Below are positions 6,889 to 15,090 of a DNA stretch of 29,838 bases, one piece after another. The stretch comes from Oscillospiraceae bacterium (GTDB lineage: Bacteria; Bacillota_A; Clostridia; Oscillospirales; CAG-272): NCBI GenBank assembly GCA_015064425.1, contig SVSF01000010.1, positions 1 to 29,838 on the forward strand. The letters are read 5' to 3'. A program made the position numbers and the translations under genes. How positions within the stretch are numbered: the stretch's first letter is position 1; every line of letters starts with the position of its first letter. Under the pieces are notes generated by a model. That model made no database searches. It was not told the origin of the DNA and saw only the letters and a list, made by a program, of their open reading frames with translations.

Positions 6889-8400
6889 ATGGGAAAATAC
6901 GTTATTGCCCACGACCTCGGTACATCAGGTAATAAGGCAACTCTCTACGGACTTGACGGAAAACTCATAAAGAGCACCGTATACTCCTATGGACTAAAAG
7001 TAGGGGAAAACAATGCCGCAGAGCAGAACGCCGACGATTGGTGGAAAGCGGTCTGTGAAACGACAAAGCTTTTGGTTGCTGAAGTAAATGCAGCGGATAT
7101 CGCCGCAGTTTCTTTCAGCGGTCAGATGATGGGCTGTCTTTGTGTAGACGATAAAGGCACCCCCCTTTACAACTCCCTCATATGGGCGGATATGCGTTCT
7201 ACAGAGCAGGAGGCTAACATCAGAAAAAGCATTGCCAACAAGGATTTTTACAATATCACAGGTCACCGTATAAGCTCCTCCTACAGTGCCACGAAATTCA
7301 TGTGGCTGAAGGACAATGAACCTGAGGTATATAAGAATACCTACAAGATGCTCAACGCCAAGGATTATATCATTTTTAAGCTCACAGGCGTATTTGTAAC
7401 AGAGCCTTCCGATGCTTCTTCTACCTGCCTTATGGATCTTAATACTCTTAAATGGTCCGACACCATTCTTGATATTGCGGGTATAGATAAGGCAAAGATG
7501 CCCGAGATAGTTCCTTCAATTTCGGTTGCAGGTAAGGTAACAAAAGAAGCTTCTGCTCTCACCGGACTCTTGGAAGGAACACCTGTTGTGTGCGGCGGAG
7601 GAGACGGATGCTGCGCTGCAGTAGGTACCGGCATCGTTAAGGAAGGCGTTGCAAACTGTTGCCTCGGCACTTCTTCCTGGATATCTCTTGCCTCAAAGAA
7701 GCCCATATACGATGAAAATATGGTTACCTTCAATTTTGCGCATATAGTGCCCGGATACACACTTCCCTGCGGAACTATGCAGACCGGCGGCGGAGCTCTT
7801 TCCTGGGCTGTTGATGCGCTTTACGGAACGATAGAAGGGGTTGAGCCCGTCAAAAAATCGCTCATATACGATGCCCTTAACAAGGAAGTTGAAAACTCCC
7901 CCGTAGGTGCAAAGAACCTTCTCTTCCTTCCTTATCTCATAGGAGAAAGAAGTCCCAGATGGAATCCCAAAGCAAAGGGTACCTTTGCGGGACTTACTCT
8001 TGCTCACACACGAGGAGATATGGCACGTGCCGTTATGGAAGGGGTAGGTTACAATTTCGATATTATATTGAACGCTTACCGTAAGAGCGGAAGCAATATA
8101 GACAGTCTTATCCTTATAGGCGGCGGAGCAAGAAATAAAGTGTGGCAGCAGATACTTGCGGATATACTTTCTGTTCCCGTTCTTGTTCCCAACTATCTTG
8201 AGGAAGCTACTTCTATGGGTGCCGCAATTACCGCAGGCGTAGGCGTTGGTGCATTTGAAGATTTCAGTGCTATAGATAAGTTTATCAAGATCAGCGAAGA
8301 AAACACTCCCAATATCGCCAACAAAGCTAAATACGATGAGATGAAAGCTCTCTTCGACGCAAGCTACGAAGCACTTGTGCCGCTTTTTGAAAAGCTTTAG
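6889..8400 (+). CDS. FGGY-family carbohydrate kinase (xylulokinase-like)
   Basis: The 503 residues match the usual FGGY kinase length of about 500. Visible motifs: N-terminal phosphate-binding loop HDLGTSGNK (8-16), substrate-side SFSGQMMG (75-82), WADMR (99-103), catalytic-aspartate segment GGGDGCCAAVG with D239, and the C-terminal GGGARNKVWQQILADIL signature. FGGY kinases transfer ATP phosphate to a ketose, polyol or sugar acid; xylulokinase is the closest named relative, but the GDGCCA variant differs from the GGDNAAGA of true XylB, so the substrate is left open. It begins 16 bases after the dehydrogenase gene. Its product should feed DeoC or a pentose phosphate route. Confidence 0.9.
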   Translation: MGKYVIAHDLGTSGNKATLYGLDGKLIKSTVYSYGLKVGENNAAEQNADDWWKAVCETTKLLVAEVNAADIAAVSFSGQMMGCLCVDDKGTPLYNSLIWADMRSTEQEANIRKSIANKDFYNITGHRISSSYSATKFMWLKDNEPEVYKNTYKMLNAKDYIIFKLTGVFVTEPSDASSTCLMDLNTLKWSDTILDIAGIDKAKMPEIVPSISVAGKVTKEASALTGLLEGTPVVCGGGDGCCAAVGTGIVKEGVANCCLGTSSWISLASKKPIYDENMVTFNFAHIVPGYTLPCGTMQTGGGALSWAVDALYGTIEGVEPVKKSLIYDALNKEVENSPVGAKNLLFLPYLIGERSPRWNPKAKGTFAGLTLAHTRGDMARAVMEGVGYNFDIILNAYRKSGSNIDSLILIGGGARNKVWQQILADILSVPVLVPNYLEEATSMGAAITAGVGVGAFEDFSAIDKFIKISEENTPNIANKAKYDEMKALFDASYEALVPLFEKL

Positions 8401-8422
8401 TTAAAAGTGAAAGAGGAATTTT

Positions 8423-9409
8423 ATGAAAAAATCAACTTTATTTGCTAAATTGCCCGATTATGTTTCTACGCCTGACGGCATGGCTATCGACAGTGAAGGC
8501 AATCTTATTCTTGCGTGTCCCAACTATGCGGACCAGACCCTCCCCGGATGTGTTCTCAAGATAGATAAAGATAAAAACATAAGAAAATGGTTTGACGTAC
8601 CCGTTCATGAAGAGACCGGACTTGCAAGTCCTATGGGGATTGCTTTCGGTCCCGACGGAGATCTCTATATCTGCGATAATCAGGGTTGGCCCGGAAAGCC
8701 CGAGCTCATCAGAAAAGGCAGAATACTCCGTGTAAGACTCGACGGTGACAAGATAGTCAAGACAACTGTTGTTGCAAAGAATATGGAGCACCCCAACGGA
8801 ATGAGGATCAAGGACGGATACATCTACGTTACCCAGAGCACTCTTGAACTGGTAAAGCATCCTTCCGGAAAGCTCGTAAGCTGCGTATACAGATTCAAGC
8901 TCGACGACGAGAATATTGATATCACCAATACTCTCGAGGATAAAAACATCCTCACCACCTTCATTACCGAAAATCCCGACGATCAGTACGGCGTTGACGG
9001 TATTGAGTTTGACCTTGAAGGCAACCTTCTCGTAGGTAACTTCGGCGACGGTGCTGTTCACAAGATTACCTTCAATGAGGATATGACGGTCAAATCCAAC
9101 GTAGTTTGGGCAAAAGATCCCGAAAAACTCGTAAGTACCGACGGAATGATTCTTGATGAAAAGGGCAACCTTTACATTGCGGATTTCTGCAATAACGCTA
9201 TCGTTAAAGTATATCCCGACGCTACTATCGAGATCCTTGCCCAGAACGGCGATACCGACGGTTTTAACGGTGAGCTTGACGAGCCCGGCGAACCTATTAT
9301 CTGGAACGGAAGGATCGTAGCATCATGCTTTGATACGGTTACCAACGACATCGTTATTAACACCGCTCACGAGCTTCCTGCAACACTTGCTGAAATAGCG
9401 CTCGACTGA
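8423..9409 (+). CDS. SMP-30/gluconolactonase/LRE-like beta-propeller lactonase
   Basis: The 328-residue protein has repeated blade motifs of the type (P/V/T)DGMxxDxxGNLxx at about 17-30, 71-84, 191-204 and 239-253, and HPNGM near 123-127, where SMP-30 enzymes place a metal-binding Asn. SMP-30 family members are calcium- or zinc-dependent lactonases that open aldonolactones to sugar acids. There is no signal peptide, so it acts in the cytoplasm. It is the last gene of the deoC operon and is followed by a terminator 8 bases after its stop. The combination with a dehydrogenase supports oxidation of a sugar to a lactone and its hydrolysis. Confidence 0.88.
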   Translation: MKKSTLFAKLPDYVSTPDGMAIDSEGNLILACPNYADQTLPGCVLKIDKDKNIRKWFDVPVHEETGLASPMGIAFGPDGDLYICDNQGWPGKPELIRKGRILRVRLDGDKIVKTTVVAKNMEHPNGMRIKDGYIYVTQSTLELVKHPSGKLVSCVYRFKLDDENIDITNTLEDKNILTTFITENPDDQYGVDGIEFDLEGNLLVGNFGDGAVHKITFNEDMTVKSNVVWAKDPEKLVSTDGMILDEKGNLYIADFCNNAIVKVYPDATIEILAQNGDTDGFNGELDEPGEPIIWNGRIVASCFDTVTNDIVINTAHELPATLAEIALD

Positions 9410-9417
9410 TAATATAT

Positions 9418-9447
9418 GAGTCCCGACTTTAGGCCGGGACTCTTTTT
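9418..9447 (+). terminator. Terminator of the deoC operon
   Basis: GAGTCCCG (9418-9425) pairs with CGGGACTC (9435-9442), followed by TTTTT. Confidence 0.9.
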
Positions 9448-9461
9448 GTCTATATTGACTA

Positions 9462-9491
9462 TTGCAAATCAAAAATGATTTAAGCTATAAT
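9462..9491 (+). promoter_or_regulatory. Promoter of the polysaccharide deacetylase gene
   Basis: TTGCAA (9462-9467), 18-base spacer, consensus TATAAT (9486-9491), 29 bases before the start codon. Confidence 0.72.
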
Positions 9492-9520
9492 ATATAAAAA
9501 GTTTAAAGGGAGATAGATCA

Positions 9521-10381
9521 ATGAGATTTTACCGTTGCTGGCTTTTTATATCTATACTATGCCTATGTCTTTCGGGATGCGGAAACGGTGTAAAAGCTCC
9601 AAAAGAAGTTGAAGTGCCGATACTGATGTTCCATGACGTAAGAAGCTTTGAAGGCGGAACTTGGTGCATATCGGAAGAAAATTTCCGTTCCGTACTGGAA
9701 TTTCTTCTTGAAGAAGGATATACACCCGTAAGCTTTAAAGAGCTCATCGATTATGTAGACAAAAAAGCAACTATACCCGAAAAGCCCGTGTGCATCACCT
9801 TAGACGACGGATATTACAGTAACTATAATTATGTTCTCCCTATTATAGAGGAGCTTGAGATCCCTGTAACGGTGTTTATGACCTGCGGTACCGTAAGAGA
9901 AGATGGAGTTTCCCCCCCTACCGATGAAAATATACTTTTGAAAATGAATGCCGATGAACTCCGTGCTATGGAAGCTTCTGATTTTGTCAGCATACAATCT
10001 CACACATACGCTCTGCACGGAACAAATACATCCTACGGTGAGAGGGAAAGGGATAACGCCCTTCCCTTTGAAGATGAATCAAAAAAGAGTTACCAAGAGA
10101 TGTTTGCTCTCGACTGCGAACGTGCCGAAGAACTGCTTTCATCCGTAGGAGTAAACGACCATCTTGTCTTGTCGTATCCCAGCGGAAAATCCTGCGATTG
10201 GTCTGAGGATGTGTTGAAGAAACGCGGATACAGAGTCAGTATTACTACCGATTACGGACATATCAATATAGTCAAGCGCGGCGACAAGAGCAGTCTTTAT
10301 CTTCTCGGACGAATGAACGTCAACGATGAAACTACCGAAGAAATGCTTTTGTCTTATCTATACAGAAGCGAAGAAAAATAA
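9521..10381 (+). CDS. Polysaccharide deacetylase (NodB/CE4) lipoprotein
   Basis: The 286-residue protein begins with a lipoprotein signal (MRFYRCWLF hydrophobic stretch, lipobox LSGC, C20) and is therefore exported and anchored to the membrane. The NodB homology part shows motif 1 TLDDGY (D95, D96), motif 2 QSHTYALH (H161, H166) and a YPSGK motif 3, the metal-binding and catalytic residues of carbohydrate esterase family 4. Such enzymes remove N-acetyl groups from peptidoglycan, chitin or exopolysaccharide. Two prolines and acidic residues near 131-135 form an insertion. AAAGGGAG precedes the ATG. It has its own promoter and terminator, so it is a single-gene unit. Cell wall is the most likely substrate. 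Confidence 0.9.
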   Translation: MRFYRCWLFISILCLCLSGCGNGVKAPKEVEVPILMFHDVRSFEGGTWCISEENFRSVLEFLLEEGYTPVSFKELIDYVDKKATIPEKPVCITLDDGYYSNYNYVLPIIEELEIPVTVFMTCGTVREDGVSPPTDENILLKMNADELRAMEASDFVSIQSHTYALHGTNTSYGERERDNALPFEDESKKSYQEMFALDCERAEELLSSVGVNDHLVLSYPSGKSCDWSEDVLKKRGYRVSITTDYGHINIVKRGDKSSLYLLGRMNVNDETTEEMLLSYLYRSEEK

Positions 10382-10387
10382 CAAGAA

Positions 10388-10425
10388 ATATCCGTTGTTT
10401 TGTTAAAACAACGGGTATTTTTTTA
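10388..10425 (+). terminator. Terminator between converging deacetylase and GH2 genes
   Basis: A 14-bp stem with one wobble pair, ATATCCGTTGTTTT (10388-10401) with AAAACAACGGGTAT (10405-10418), then a T-run. The run reaches the TAA stop of the converging gene. On the minus strand the tail is less T-rich but may also work. Confidence 0.88.
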
Positions 10426-13269
10426 TTTTGTATAGTTGCTGACAAAATTAAGAAGGAGCTGATCCGAAATAGGATGCTTACCTGCTACGTCTGCTATCTT
10501 GTATCCGCTTAACACGAATCTGCCCTTTCCGATATTATATTCGCCCAAGGAAAGACCGTGATCCGCACCCTCGCGTCCGATCTGTATAGCTGCCGAAATA
10601 GAAAGATCCGGCTTGTTAACGTTAGTAAAAATAGCCTTGGGATATGCCGCTCCGTAAGTTTCGAAATCAGCCATTCCCTCTCCCTCTATATTGTAGAACA
10701 GAGGATGATCGATATGTACATTATCGACATGATAGAGCCCGCAATGTCTGTCTCCCGTGCCCGCCTTTTCTCCGACGATCTCCTTGAGTCTGTCGGGAGC
10801 CTTCTCAAAAGCATAAGAGCTTAAAAATACAACGTTTGCTCCATCTTCTGCTGCGCCGCGCAGGTCAGCCCATATCTTATCGTCATTTATAATATCCGTG
10901 TTTCCAACGAGTATGAGCTTTTCTCCACTATAATTCTCAAATTCCGAATAAGAAATAGCGTATCTTGTAAGAACAGTCTTGGAGCCCTCGCAAAGTCCGA
11001 GAACAGAGATTTTTTCCTCGACCTTATCTGCAAGCGTAGGCTCAAGTACTTTTACCTTAAGCTCACCGCCGAAGGGTGCTGCTTTTTCAAGGAGACGCAC
11101 CGCAAAGATATATTCGCCTGCGGGAAGACTTACTTTTTCTTTGAGCACGGTCGCTGCAAGAGGCGGAAGTCCTGCATATCCGTTCTCGGGATATACTGCA
11201 TCGAAATCCTTCTGCCATACAATTCCGTCTTTACCCTTTATCCTTGCTGAGGCTTTATAAATACCGGGAGCAAGTCTGTCCTCATTGCATAGTACCGCTT
11301 CTATTTCAAATGGAACGTTCGCATATACCGTACGGTCGGAAGTAAAGAGAGACCACTTGAGAGGTGCAAGTCCGCACTGCATAGCATAGGATACATTTTC
11401 CTTCATTACGTATTCTCCTTCAAGCAGCCCTTCACAGTCGTCGCCCATGCTTGTAAGGCTGTATCCGCTTATCATAGGATTGGATCTTATAATATCGAAT
11501 ATATGCTCTCTCTGACGACCGTTAAGACGGTTGGATTCGCGGCAGAGATCATTTGCAAAGGGATAAATACCCTTGAGTCCGTAAAAATCAATAAAATTTT
11601 CAAGCTTGTCCCATATTCCTTTTATGCAGCGATAAGGCTCGTAATCATCTCCAAATCCGAGAGATTCAAGATTAAGGCACCAACGCATAGGGTCTTCCTG
11701 CGCTCCAACTCCCGATTCCGTTATCATAACAGGTCTTGAATTATATCCTACTGTACGGAACCAATCTTTGGTATCTTCTGACATAGGCATATGCATATAA
11801 GTGTGAAGATCACCCAAAGCACAGTCCGCAAAATGTCCGAAAAGATGCCTAGATCTGTTTCGGCTTTTCTCGCAGAAATCTTCGATGCCTTCAGCTCCGA
11901 AATATCCGTCCCACTCATACGAACCGGGGTTGGAAGCACTTGCCATCATATTTTCAAGATCCCAACGACCACTGGAAATAAGTATGAGATTATTGGGATC
12001 CGCATCTCGGAAAGGCTTCAAGGAATCAGCTGCGCAATGCATTATATCGGATTGGGCAAGCTCGTTAAATGCATAATATGCACCGAGAGACGGGTGGTTT
12101 CTGTGGAGCTTTATCATATTAAGAGTATATGCTTCCACCATTTCACGGGTCTTTTCATGCATACGCATACCCCAGGACGTAGGCGGAGATTCAATAACAA
12201 GAAGTCCTATCTCGTCACAAATATCCATGACCTCTGTGTCAAATATTCTATGAATGCTTCTTATGGCATTGAATCCCAGCGACTTCATCTGTATAACATT
12301 TTGTCCGTTAGGAAGTGCATGAGCACTCTTTAAGAGCATACGCTTACCGTTAAGGAATAAAAATCCGTCTTTTACTCTGAGTTCTTTGAAACCGAAACGA
12401 ACCGTTTTTGACGCTCCGTTATCCAATTTCACGTCAGCTATATAGAGCACCGGACTGTTAAGCTCCCAATTTTTATGATTGGGTATAAGTGCCTTTAATA
12501 TAACGAAATTTTCTCCGGGTACGAGTTTTACCTTATCACTTACTTTTGCGGCAAGATTACCAAACTTTTGCTCCGAAAAGTTGACATTTATTTCAGTTTC
12601 TTTTTCTGTTCCGCTATCATTGGTCAATACAAGACGCACTTCCGTCTCACCGCTGTCATAGCGAGCAATAACGTGAATATCAGCTATTCTTATTTCCGGT
12701 ACGACCGAAAGGCGAACTTCGCCGGTAAGACCGCCTATACATTCGGGAGGCGTTCCGACGTTGGGATCCCAACCCGGAAGATTTACGTTTGCCCATACAC
12801 CGTTTGGGATCTTATCAAGCTGTATGCCGTCAATAGCTTCCTTACCTCTTACAGGTTCAAAACAGCGAACTGCAATAAGATTTTTTCCGTCATGCACAAT
12901 GTATTCCGTAATATCATAGGAAAACTGTTCCTCGTGATGACGGTGCTCACCTAGGTAATGACCGTTTATCCATACTTCACAAACGTATCCCGCGCGGTCA
13001 AACTCTATTCGGAGTCTTTCCCCCTCTTCTGTATCGGGAACTGCATCTAATTCTTTATAGTACCATACGTAACCGTGATATTGCGAAAAAAGAGTAGAAT
13101 AGGTGTAATCAAGCCCCCACTTTTCAAGCTTCATATACCCGGGGACGGTAATACTTCGGCGCGGCACGTCAGGTATGGACTTATACCACCCCTTGTCTTT
13201 TCCCTCTTTATTCTCATCTTTTATTATCGTCCATTCTCCGTGAAGAGACATTATCTTTTCACTACTCAT
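10423..13269 (-). CDS. Glycoside hydrolase family 2-type enzyme, divergent
   Basis: The 948-residue protein has the GH2 order: jelly-roll sugar-binding domain (about 1-190; WYYKELDAVP, VWINGHYLGEH), immunoglobulin-like domain (190-295), TIM barrel (about 296-610) and C-terminal beta domains. The general acid/base would be E403 in YYAFNELAQSD and the nucleophile E518 in VMITESGVG. The residues after LNGKRMLLK (SAHALPNGQN) differ from the G-x-N-x-H-x-D seen in beta-galactosidases and beta-glucuronidases, so the specificity is probably unusual. The last ~200 residues resemble a glutamine-amidotransferase-like/trimerisation fold (GRFVLSGYKIADV). No signal peptide: a cytoplasmic enzyme acting on imported oligosaccharides. 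ACGGAGAA precedes the ATG. Its promoter overlaps a 42-bp palindrome. Confidence 0.87.
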   Translation of the reverse strand: MSSEKIMSLHGEWTIIKDENKEGKDKGWYKSIPDVPRRSITVPGYMKLEKWGLDYTYSTLFSQYHGYVWYYKELDAVPDTEEGERLRIEFDRAGYVCEVWINGHYLGEHRHHEEQFSYDITEYIVHDGKNLIAVRCFEPVRGKEAIDGIQLDKIPNGVWANVNLPGWDPNVGTPPECIGGLTGEVRLSVVPEIRIADIHVIARYDSGETEVRLVLTNDSGTEKETEINVNFSEQKFGNLAAKVSDKVKLVPGENFVILKALIPNHKNWELNSPVLYIADVKLDNGASKTVRFGFKELRVKDGFLFLNGKRMLLKSAHALPNGQNVIQMKSLGFNAIRSIHRIFDTEVMDICDEIGLLVIESPPTSWGMRMHEKTREMVEAYTLNMIKLHRNHPSLGAYYAFNELAQSDIMHCAADSLKPFRDADPNNLILISSGRWDLENMMASASNPGSYEWDGYFGAEGIEDFCEKSRNRSRHLFGHFADCALGDLHTYMHMPMSEDTKDWFRTVGYNSRPVMITESGVGAQEDPMRWCLNLESLGFGDDYEPYRCIKGIWDKLENFIDFYGLKGIYPFANDLCRESNRLNGRQREHIFDIIRSNPMISGYSLTSMGDDCEGLLEGEYVMKENVSYAMQCGLAPLKWSLFTSDRTVYANVPFEIEAVLCNEDRLAPGIYKASARIKGKDGIVWQKDFDAVYPENGYAGLPPLAATVLKEKVSLPAGEYIFAVRLLEKAAPFGGELKVKVLEPTLADKVEEKISVLGLCEGSKTVLTRYAISYSEFENYSGEKLILVGNTDIINDDKIWADLRGAAEDGANVVFLSSYAFEKAPDRLKEIVGEKAGTGDRHCGLYHVDNVHIDHPLFYNIEGEGMADFETYGAAYPKAIFTNVNKPDLSISAAIQIGREGADHGLSLGEYNIGKGRFVLSGYKIADVAGKHPISDQLLLNFVSNYTK

Positions 13270-13282
13270 AAGCGTATTCTCC

Positions 13283-13324
13283 GTATATCATTAGATTAGC
13301 ATATATGCTAATCTAATGATATAC
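13283..13324. promoter_or_regulatory. Perfect 42-bp palindrome, probable operator of the GH2 gene
   Basis: Bases 13283-13303 are the exact reverse complement of 13304-13324. The core around the centre is GCATATATGC flanked by TTAGATTA/TAATCTAA. It covers the -10 box and start site of the predicted GH2 promoter and sits just upstream of the GH2 ribosome binding site. A dimeric repressor site is the simplest reading; in RNA it would be a long hairpin. Confidence 0.8.
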
Positions 13325-13344
13325 TATTTCTCTTATATTTTCAA
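13316..13344 (-). promoter_or_regulatory. Promoter of the GH2 gene
   Basis: On the minus strand TTGAAA (13344-13339), 17-base spacer, TATCAT (13321-13316). The -10 box lies within the outer edge of the palindrome. Confidence 0.6.
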
Positions 13345-13408
13345 GTTATTTAACGAAAAAAACAACAAAGATCACACTGTGCGATATGCTTCGAAAAAAC
13401 GATATTTA

Positions 13409-13437
13409 TTGACAAAAAAATACACATATGCTAAAAT
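13409..13437 (+). promoter_or_regulatory. Promoter of the MBL-fold lipoprotein gene
   Basis: Consensus TTGACA (13409-13414), 17-base spacer, TAAAAT (13432-13437), 33 bases before the start codon. Confidence 0.8.
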
Positions 13438-13470
13438 TATTACTGAAAAAACCTCAAAAGGATCAACTAT

Positions 13471-14996
13471 ATGTATAAAAAAATTTTTGCGTTCATTTGC
13501 GCTGCCGCATTAGTTTTATCGGTTTTTTCCGGCTGTTCAACCGATACAGACGGTAATGAAACAGAAAAAATCACAGAGGAGGAAACGCCAATGCTCAGCG
13601 CCTCAGAAATAATAAATTCTATTGATGACGGACTCAGATTTACCAGTACATTCGGTTGCACCGAGGTCGTTCTTCAACATACAAACAAAAAAACATAATC
13701 ACCAAAAAGTTTACCGATGAGGGTTTCAGCATCTGCGATTTTTCCGCTATAAAAAGTTTAGGTTCCGAAACTGTATTGTTGTTCAAAGACAATGAACTTG
13801 TAACTTTATATTGGACCGAGTATAAAAAAGAGCTTAGGATACTATACGAAACCGTTGACGAAAAAATATTGGAGCTCTTGATCCCCAACGACGAAACGGG
13901 AAAAGGAGCACTTGAGATCGCCCAGATAGGTACAGAAAGAGTGCGTGAGACCGATAATCCTTTTATAGGAATGTGTTATCTCATTAAGCTTTCAGACGGA
14001 AAAGCTATAATAATTGACGGCGGATTCGATAACGAGCCTTGTGTGGATAATCTTTATAATTCCCTCGGTAAAATGGGGATAGCAAAAGATGAAAACGGAA
14101 AGTTCGCCATCTCCGCGTGGATATTTTCTCACGGACACGATGACCACATAGGTATAATGACTCCTTTCGCAAAAAAATATGCCGATAAAGTAAATATCGA
14201 TTTTTTCCTTTACAATTTGCCCTGTAATCAAAAGTTGGTTTCCCTTACGGGTCTTGAAATGGAGTTTCACAGTTTCTGCAAGAGCTCTTTTCCGGAATCG
14301 ACTTTTGTAACACCCCATGCGGGAGTAAAATATTATATTGGCAATGCTATAATAGATATGCTTTATACCCCGGATCTTTCTTGGACACCCGATGCACCTA
14401 TTGACTTTTATAATAATACAAGTCTCATATTCAAGCTTGAAGGTGGAGGCGCCTCATTGCTTTCATACGGAGACGCAGGAGAAAACGCATCTGAAATAAT
14501 ATGGAAAAGGTACGACCGTGCCGTTTTCAATAGCGATATACTGCAGATAACTCATCACGGACTTACCACGGGAACCGGAGAAAATGCTCAGAAATGGGAG
14601 TATTTAAGCAATATATACAGCGCCGCCAAAGCATCGTATGCTTTTCTTCCGATGCATTCCAGATATCCGGGAGATAAAAGAAACGGCAGATATTCCGTTC
14701 TTATTGGATGGTGCGATGCCGGTTGTCAAATATCATACGTTATGAACGAAAAAGACAATCACGGGAAAACGTCCATAAGTCAGGAATATTACGACGATTT
14801 CTGCAAGAACAAAGAAAAATATGAAAAAAATACCCTTTACGGATATGACGGAATAAATAAAGTGGTAAACGAAAAAGGTCTTATTACATACCTTGGAAGC
14901 AATGAGACCTCTCCTATGATCACAGTCTTCTCTTTTGAAAGCGGAAAAATCACTTTAAAAGAAAACCAATCCCTGTACCTGTGGCTAAAAAACTAA
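13471..14996 (+). pseudogene. Metallo-beta-lactamase-fold lipoprotein, frameshifted in an A7 run
   Basis: The first frame (13471-13698) encodes a lipoprotein signal (MYKKIFAF..., lipobox VFSGC) and then stops at TAA 13696-13698. A second frame open to 14996 continues the protein: ...FTDEGFSICDFSAIKS..., the metallo-beta-lactamase motif SHGHDDHIG (His codons at 14130, 14136 and 14145, Asp at 14142) and ITHHGL further on. The second frame has no good start codon (only TTG at 13656, no ribosome binding site), so these are two parts of one gene of about 508 residues. Adding one A to the A7 run at 13687-13693 joins the frames exactly. The defect could be a true mutation, an assembly error or slippage. 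The intact product would be an exported, membrane-anchored hydrolase similar to ComEC/Rec2-type MBL domains; substrate unknown. Confidence 0.82.
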
Positions 14997-15006
14997 AATA
15001 TAGTAC

Positions 15007-15035
15007 TTGCTCAGATCTCAAAAAGGTTATATAAT
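15007..15035 (+). promoter_or_regulatory. Promoter of the PrsW-like gene
   Basis: TTGCTC (15007-15012), 17-base spacer, consensus TATAAT (15030-15035). Confidence 0.7.
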
Positions 15036-15090
15036 ATATCATATAATAAATGAAAGGAAAGCTTTATTTATCCAAAGCAAATGACAGATC

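Noticed and set aside
13656..14996. MBL-fold protein as an independent gene starting at TTG 13656
   Set aside because: No ribosome binding site, overlap with the lipoprotein frame, and the two frames join perfectly with one added A.
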